Source: Bacteroidales bacterium (GTDB lineage Bacteria; Bacteroidota; Bacteroidia; Bacteroidales; UBA932). From it: a stretch of DNA of 13,060 nucleotides. The DNA lies in contig JAGAAU010000187.1 in NCBI GenBank assembly GCA_017615135.1, positions 1 through 13,060 of the forward strand, given 5' to 3'. The position numbers and the translations under genes are program-made. A model generated the notes under the pieces. The model was not told where the DNA came from, ran no database searches, and was given only the letters and a program-made list of their open reading frames with translations. Shown piece after piece: positions 8,603 to 13,060 of this stretch (positions are counted from its first letter, which is position 1; each line of letters starts with the position of its first letter).

Positions 8603-10798
8603 ATGAAAAAGTATTTCTCTATCCTATGCATCTTCACAGCGCTCTGCGCCGCCAGCTGCACACCCCAGGAAGAAGATTTCCCTACTCCGGAACCCGGAAC
8701 CAGCTACATCCTTGAAGGGACCGTAGACACTGACGGTTTTACCTGGACGAGCAATGCCGTAGTAGGCCTTTACAGCGATACTACAGCCGTCAAGGCTCAG
8801 AATCTGCGTTGCCCCATTTCCGGCTATGCAGACATTCTCATGGACGAAAACGGAGACCCTCTCCCCTACACCCCCTCCCCTTACGAAGGACAGGTCCGAG
8901 CAAAGTTCAACACTCCTGAGATGGACCTTATAAAAGGGAAGAACCGTTTTATGGTATATCATCCCTGGTCTAAAGACCTCGTATTCACGGCCGGAGTCAT
9001 TTACGGACTCGAGATTGCCCAGAATCAGACACAGCCGGCTGCCAACGTGGCAGGGTCCTGCTTCTCCTACGCCAGCGTAGAAGGCATACCCGGGAAAGAC
9101 GACACCTTCAAATTCGTTCTCAAGCCCGTATCCGCCTTGCTTAAGGTCAACATCACCACCAGCGAGCTTGCAGGCTACAACCTAAAGAAGGTAACAATCT
9201 ATGACGACGCCGGACAGGCAGCACTGGGCGGCGGCTTCAACGTGAACGTAAAGACAGGAGGCATCAAGACTCTCAAGACTTACAGCACTATATCCACCAC
9301 AATCCTGAATCCCTCTGCTCTGGCATCGGGAGTGGCCCAGGCAGCATACCTGAACGCCATCCCCGGCGACTTCACCGGACAGGACATCTGGATTGTAATT
9401 GAAATGTCCAGCGACAAGGGCACAGTTACCCTCCCCATCAAACGCAACGATCTCCAGTTCGAGGCCGGCAAAACCACCGAAATCACTCTCAGCGACCTCA
9501 AGGCGTCCGACTGTTCCATCGCATGGTACTGCCCCGTTGAGAACAGACACCTGACCGGCCTGGGATATGCCTATGGCGAAGCCAACACCTTCTTCATCCA
9601 GTGTAAGAACGGAAGCACCTATAACGGAGCCACATATCAGGCCGCTGCCGAATATCCCGAGAGCGTTACCATAGACTACCGCCCCCGCGGAGATTTCTCA
9701 AAGGTCGAGGATCCTGCAGGCTGCCACTTCGAGTGGGCCAAACTTGGCGCGATGGCAGACGGCCAATACAACGGCACCGGTAAGGTATACGTCCCGCGAA
9801 CCACCGGATATGAAGCCAGCAACGTGGATCCTACCGCCTTCGAATTCGTACAGAACGAAGCTGCCTACACCGTGACGGTAAGGAATACTGGCGCATTCGC
9901 AGGCGCTCCCATCCTGCTCATGGTAAAGAACAACAAGATACTCTGGGCCTTCACCTTCTGGAACATTGCCGCAGACGGCACCAGGGTTGAGGAAATCCCC
10001 GTCAGCGGCACCAATATCCGCCTGGCGAACATAGATCTCGGAGTTTCCTCCAGCCAGTACGACAAGTGGATAGCCAACAAGAACGGAACCAATCCCGATC
10101 CAGCCTTCCGCACCACCTACTTCTATCAGTGGGGACGCCCCATACCTACCTTCTGGGAATCCTACTGGACTCTCCGCTGGAAGGGCGAAGCTGGCAACAC
10201 CCCGGCAATCGCAGGGCCCCTTACCATGGATGCGGCCCTCGCCAACCCTGTAGGCCAGATCTTCGCCGAGCAACTCAACACCGATATGCCCAACTGGCTC
10301 GAGACTCCCGAAGGCGCTGAAATCGGCGACCTCTGGGGCAACTGCAATGCAGACTCCACCCATGTAGGCGTCAAATCCATCTACGACCCGTGTCCTAAGG
10401 GCTGGAGAGTCGCAGACTGCGCCGCCTTCGTAGCTATTGGCGAGTCCTGCACGGCGAGCGGAACCGGTTTCTCCTATGAGGACACCCCCGGCAAGGTTGG
10501 CTCCTATATCTCTGCTGCAGGCGGAAATCTGTTCATCACTCAGGGATATGCCGGTGGTAAAGTAGCCACTAACGGCCGTATCGCTACAATGGGCGGCGCC
10601 AACAACGGCACAAAGAGTGGCTGCAAGTACGGCGCCCTCTGGTCCAACTGGATTGGAAGTCCTGAAAAAGTACAACCTGGCGCTCTCCAATACGGCTCAT
10701 CCGACCGTGGCTCAGAGACTCCATACCCTAAGATGGGACGCTTCAACCGCAGCGTCTCCGCAGCGGTCAGATGCCAGGTCGATACTGACAACAGATAA
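8603..10798 (+). CDS. Fimbrillin-like surface lipoprotein with C-terminal FISUMP-type domain (paralogue A)
   Basis: A 731-residue lipoprotein. Signal peptide 1-18 ends with the lipobox CAASC (C19), followed by TPQEED, an acidic stretch like the Bacteroidota lipoprotein export signal for surface display. Residues about 35-305 look like a fimbrillin/Mfa2-type beta-sandwich pair (FTWTSNAVVGLYS, FMVYHPWS, FKFVLKPVSALLKVNI). About 321-470 is a module with ANTFFIQCKNGSTY, VTIDYRPRGD, FEWAKLG and KILWAFTFWNIAADG (445-459). I read it as a divergent form of the Bacteroidales module that normally has ANCYIV at its start and GxILWSWHIW at its end. About 472-731 is FISUMP-like: LANIDLG, FYQWGRPIPTFW, IYDPCPKGWRV (593-603) and the terminal SVSAAVRCQVD. 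It follows susD by 22 nt, the usual position of SusE/SusF glycan-binding proteins, so glycan binding or adhesion is likely but inferred. An AAAAAGG run ends one base before the ATG, too close for a normal ribosome binding site. Confidence 0.88.
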   Translation: MKKYFSILCIFTALCAASCTPQEEDFPTPEPGTSYILEGTVDTDGFTWTSNAVVGLYSDTTAVKAQNLRCPISGYADILMDENGDPLPYTPSPYEGQVRAKFNTPEMDLIKGKNRFMVYHPWSKDLVFTAGVIYGLEIAQNQTQPAANVAGSCFSYASVEGIPGKDDTFKFVLKPVSALLKVNITTSELAGYNLKKVTIYDDAGQAALGGGFNVNVKTGGIKTLKTYSTISTTILNPSALASGVAQAAYLNAIPGDFTGQDIWIVIEMSSDKGTVTLPIKRNDLQFEAGKTTEITLSDLKASDCSIAWYCPVENRHLTGLGYAYGEANTFFIQCKNGSTYNGATYQAAAEYPESVTIDYRPRGDFSKVEDPAGCHFEWAKLGAMADGQYNGTGKVYVPRTTGYEASNVDPTAFEFVQNEAAYTVTVRNTGAFAGAPILLMVKNNKILWAFTFWNIAADGTRVEEIPVSGTNIRLANIDLGVSSSQYDKWIANKNGTNPDPAFRTTYFYQWGRPIPTFWESYWTLRWKGEAGNTPAIAGPLTMDAALANPVGQIFAEQLNTDMPNWLETPEGAEIGDLWGNCNADSTHVGVKSIYDPCPKGWRVADCAAFVAIGESCTASGTGFSYEDTPGKVGSYISAAGGNLFITQGYAGGKVATNGRIATMGGANNGTKSGCKYGALWSNWIGSPEKVQPGALQYGSSDRGSETPYPKMGRFNRSVSAAVRCQVDTDNR

Positions 10799-10938
10799 TG
10801 GAAACCATGTATAATCATCCTGACAAATACAAAGCTCCCTGCGCAGAAATCTTCATTCTTGAAGAAAACTCAGGCGTGCTGTGCGAATCCGAAGGCGCCG
10901 GAGGCACAATGCCCGAATTCATTTGGGACCAGGAATAG
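10798..10938 (+). CDS. 46-residue acidic small protein between the two paralogous lipoproteins
   Basis: A short gene beginning at the ATG that shares one base with the upstream TAA (TAATG) and ending TAG at 10936-10938. The product starts METMYNHPDKYKAPCAEIFI, continues LEENSGVLCESEGAGG and ends TMPEFIWDQE. Met4 (10807) is an alternative start. It has no signal peptide or membrane segment, is acidic (about nine Asp/Glu) and has two cysteines (C15, C29). The pattern of Tyr/Pro, then an amphipathic EIFILEE strand, then GVLC, then a Gly-rich acidic tail resembles the short proteins often left as hypotheticals beside fimbrillin/FISUMP genes in Bacteroidales. That comparison is from memory. Support for a real gene: end-to-end fit between two large genes, stop-start overlap upstream, only 14 nt to the next start, and protein-like composition. 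Function is unknown; a regulatory, chaperone-like or processed peptide role are all open. Confidence 0.68.
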   Translation: METMYNHPDKYKAPCAEIFILEENSGVLCESEGAGGTMPEFIWDQE

Positions 10939-10952
10939 AAAATCATATTGCT

Positions 10953-13060
10953 ATGAAAATGAAATTTCTCGCCCTGACAGCCTTCGCAGCCGCACTCGCA
11001 ATGCAGGTGGCATCATGCACGAAAGCAACCGCAGATTCCACGCCCTCGGAAGTGGCAACCATAGGTGGCTATGCCTCCGATGAAGGCGTAGAGGCAAAAC
11101 TTGCCGTGGAATCTAAAAAAGGGAGCGCATATCCCTGCGTCTGGAGCGACTCAGACAAGATAGGGATACGCACCTCCAACGGAAAGACCGTAGCCACCGG
11201 CACTCTGAGCAGCGGCGCAGGAGAACGCTTCGGCACTTTCAGCCTCACGCCAGGGTCCGTCACCCCTTCGGAAGGCGAAACCGTGCGAGTGGTCTATCCG
11301 ACTTCCCGCATGATGAGCTTTTCGTCCGGTACGCTTGCATCTGAGCAGGTTCAGGCAGGAGCCGGTAATCAGAACAACAAGCTGTCAGATTACGATTTTG
11401 CCTGCGCAGACATCGTTTACTCCTCGGGTAGTTTCCCGGCAGAGTTCAGCCTGAAGCACCTCCTCAGCTACGTGAGGATAGCGGTTTCTTCCGAGACATT
11501 CGCCGGTACTACGCTGAACAGTATAACCCTGCAGTGCCCGGAAACGGCCCTCAGCGGAAGCTACAGCACAAATTACAACACTCTGCAGGTATCCCCCATT
11601 TCAGGCATCGACCATGTTACAGTAAGTTTCAAAGACCCGGTCATACTCAACGGGGCACGCAAGGACATCTGGTTAACTGTACTCCCCGCAGACCTTAGAG
11701 GAAAGACCGTAACGCTGACCTACAGCATCACTACGGCCGACGAGACCTTCGAGGTTAGCACCACTCTTGGCGGCACACTGCTCGAGCAGGGCAAGGCCTA
11801 CAGCCTGGACCGCTGCGGCTTCAATCCGGTTCCCGGTTTCTGCCCCACCGACACCCGCATCAAAGCCGGCGAGGGACATGCCTACGGGCAGGCCAACACC
11901 TTCCTCATCCAGTGCAAGGACGGAAGCACCTACACCGGAGGAAGCTACAAAGCCAACCCCGATATCCCGCAAAGTGTCACCATAGACTACCGCGTGCGCG
12001 GAGACAGGCAGACTGCAGTGATCCCGGACGGAGTGAGTTTCGGCTGGGCCACCAAGTCTTACGGCATAACCCAGACTGCAGCAGGCGCGTACCTGCCCAG
12101 ATACAGCGATTACAGCGCAAGCGGCGCAGACCCTTCCGGCTATACCTTCAGCGTAGATGAAGAGAACTACACCGTAACTGTAACCAATGTAAGCGCCCAT
12201 GCCGGCTCCCCCATCCTTCTGATGATGAAGGACGGCAAGATACTCTGGGGCTGGACATTCTGGAATATCGCGGCCGACGGCACTGAACTATCGGTAGAAT
12301 CTATTGGATCCAGTGCCTACCAGCTGGCTAACATGGACTTAGGGCAGCCTACCACCAATTACGAGCAGTGGTGCGCGAACCTTGCCGGCTCAAACCCCGA
12401 TCCAATCTGGCGAATGACCTTCAAATACCAGTGGGGCCGCTACCTGCCTACCTTCTGGAACAGCTACTGGTCTCTCTGCATCAACGGCACAGCCTTCAAC
12501 GGCAACGTCCCGGCAATACAGGGGCCTGTCAGTCTGGCCGAAGCGCTCGAGCATCCCTACGGACTCATAGTTCCGGAGGCCAGCGCCGAAAACAACACCA
12601 TCACCGACTGGCTTAGCAGCGCAGACGGCTCCCTGTGGGGGAACCTTTCACCTGACAAGAACAACATAGGGCAGAAGACTATCTACGATCCCTGCCCTAA
12701 GGGATGGAGGGTACCCGATTTCTACAACCTGCAGTCGAGGCGCTACTCGGAGACCTGGACTAAAGTTACGACCGCCGGCTATTACGGCTGGAAAGGCAGC
12801 GCCAGCATGACCTGGGGCAAGGTAAGCGGAAGTTTCTTCCCCGCTTCGGGATCTATCTACAACAAGATTGGCAAACTCAGCGCAAGCGAAGCGCGAATCG
12901 CCACAGGCGGCGGCAACAACACGGGAATCAGCGCCGGCGGCGGCTGGTGGACAAACTTCACACCTCAGAACGACTATTTCCCCGCAGCGCTTGGAAAGCT
13001 GTCCACCGGAAACGATCCCGGGGCCAATCCCGGTTGGTTCGACAGTGGCACCAACGCCAC
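10953..13060 (+). CDS. Second fimbrillin/FISUMP-like surface lipoprotein (paralogue B), 3' end outside window
   Basis: A continuous open frame of 702 codons from ATG 10953 to the right edge, with no stop. The start gives MKMKFLALTAFAAALAMQVASC, a lipoprotein signal with lipobox VASC (C22); the following TKATADST is less acidic than in paralogue A, so surface display is less certain. Residues about 30-290 are a fimbrillin-type region (VWSDSDKIGIRTSNG, VRVVYPTS, FSLKHLLSYVRIAVS, SITLQCPETALSGSY). About 309-443 is the same module as in paralogue A (HAYGQANTFLIQCKDGSTY, VTIDYRVRGD, AGSPILLMMKDGKILWGW, TFWNIAADG). The FISUMP-like domain starts near 456 (LANMDLG, KYQWGRYLPTFW, IYDPCPKGWRVPD at 577-589) and a Gly/Asn-rich stretch near 650-700 (GGGNNTGISAGGGWW) runs off the end. 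By comparison with A, perhaps 20-60 residues are missing. Likely a surface glycan-binding or adhesion protein. Confidence 0.9.
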   Translation, partial: MKMKFLALTAFAAALAMQVASCTKATADSTPSEVATIGGYASDEGVEAKLAVESKKGSAYPCVWSDSDKIGIRTSNGKTVATGTLSSGAGERFGTFSLTPGSVTPSEGETVRVVYPTSRMMSFSSGTLASEQVQAGAGNQNNKLSDYDFACADIVYSSGSFPAEFSLKHLLSYVRIAVSSETFAGTTLNSITLQCPETALSGSYSTNYNTLQVSPISGIDHVTVSFKDPVILNGARKDIWLTVLPADLRGKTVTLTYSITTADETFEVSTTLGGTLLEQGKAYSLDRCGFNPVPGFCPTDTRIKAGEGHAYGQANTFLIQCKDGSTYTGGSYKANPDIPQSVTIDYRVRGDRQTAVIPDGVSFGWATKSYGITQTAAGAYLPRYSDYSASGADPSGYTFSVDEENYTVTVTNVSAHAGSPILLMMKDGKILWGWTFWNIAADGTELSVESIGSSAYQLANMDLGQPTTNYEQWCANLAGSNPDPIWRMTFKYQWGRYLPTFWNSYWSLCINGTAFNGNVPAIQGPVSLAEALEHPYGLIVPEASAENNTITDWLSSADGSLWGNLSPDKNNIGQKTIYDPCPKGWRVPDFYNLQSRRYSETWTKVTTAGYYGWKGSASMTWGKVSGSFFPASGSIYNKIGKLSASEARIATGGGNNTGISAGGGWWTNFTPQNDYFPAALGKLSTGNDPGANPGWFDSGTNA

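Noticed and set aside
9698..10690. 330-residue open frame on the - strand
   Set aside because: It lies entirely antisense to lipoprotein A, which has a clear signal peptide, domains and codon structure. The antisense product has no recognisable motif, and long antisense frames are common in GC-richer coding DNA.
10939..10952. Possible promoter or terminator between the small protein and lipoprotein B
   Set aside because: Only 14 nt, with no hairpin, T-run or Bacteroidota -33/-7 (TTTG/TAnnTTTG) pattern.
10859..11083. 74-residue + strand frame overlapping the small protein and the start of lipoprotein B
   Set aside because: It is out of frame with both the 46-residue gene and the lipoprotein signal peptide, has low-complexity Arg/Ser-rich composition and no start context. 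The other two frames explain the region better.

Overview
The window looks like part of a polysaccharide-utilization and surface-lipoprotein operon from a Bacteroidota genome, most likely Bacteroidales. The diagnostic feature is an adjacent SusC-like TonB-dependent transporter and SusD-like lipoprotein. Also typical are fimbrillin-like lipoproteins ending in FISUMP-type domains and starts without clear Shine-Dalgarno sequences. Base composition is moderate to fairly high GC by eye, which would fit an Alistipes/Rikenellaceae-like or rumen Bacteroidales lineage. Genus cannot be fixed from this sequence.

All seven coding regions I support lie on the + strand, with gaps or overlaps of only -4, 5, 12, 22, -1 and 14 nt. 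In order they are: the 3' part of a GH3 glycoside hydrolase (1-2075, entering from the left edge); a secreted right-handed beta-helix glycosidase of the GH28/GH49 type (2072-3463); the SusC-like transporter (3469-6681); the SusD-like lipoprotein (6694-8580); a 731-residue fimbrillin/FISUMP surface lipoprotein (8603-10798); an overlooked 46-residue small protein (10798-10938); and a second large lipoprotein paralogous to the 731-residue one (10953 to beyond 13060, no stop in the window). There is no gene-free stretch longer than 22 nt and no visible internal promoter or terminator, so the whole window reads as one transcription unit.

Inferred working model: the beta-helix enzyme and the GH3 enzyme cut a glycan. 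SusC/SusD import the oligosaccharides across the outer membrane. The two large lipoproteins sit where SusE/SusF-type surface glycan-binding proteins usually lie, and may bind the substrate or act as adhesins. The substrate is not determined: a pectin- or glucan-type alpha-linked backbone is possible from the beta-helix fold, and the GH3 would remove terminal sugars. No regulator (SusR, hybrid two-component sensor, ECF sigma/anti-sigma) is inside the window.

The least ordinary part is 8603-13060. Two tandem lipoproteins have divergent N-terminal halves but closely matching C-terminal halves, and a tiny acidic two-cysteine protein lies between them, overlapping the first gene by one base.
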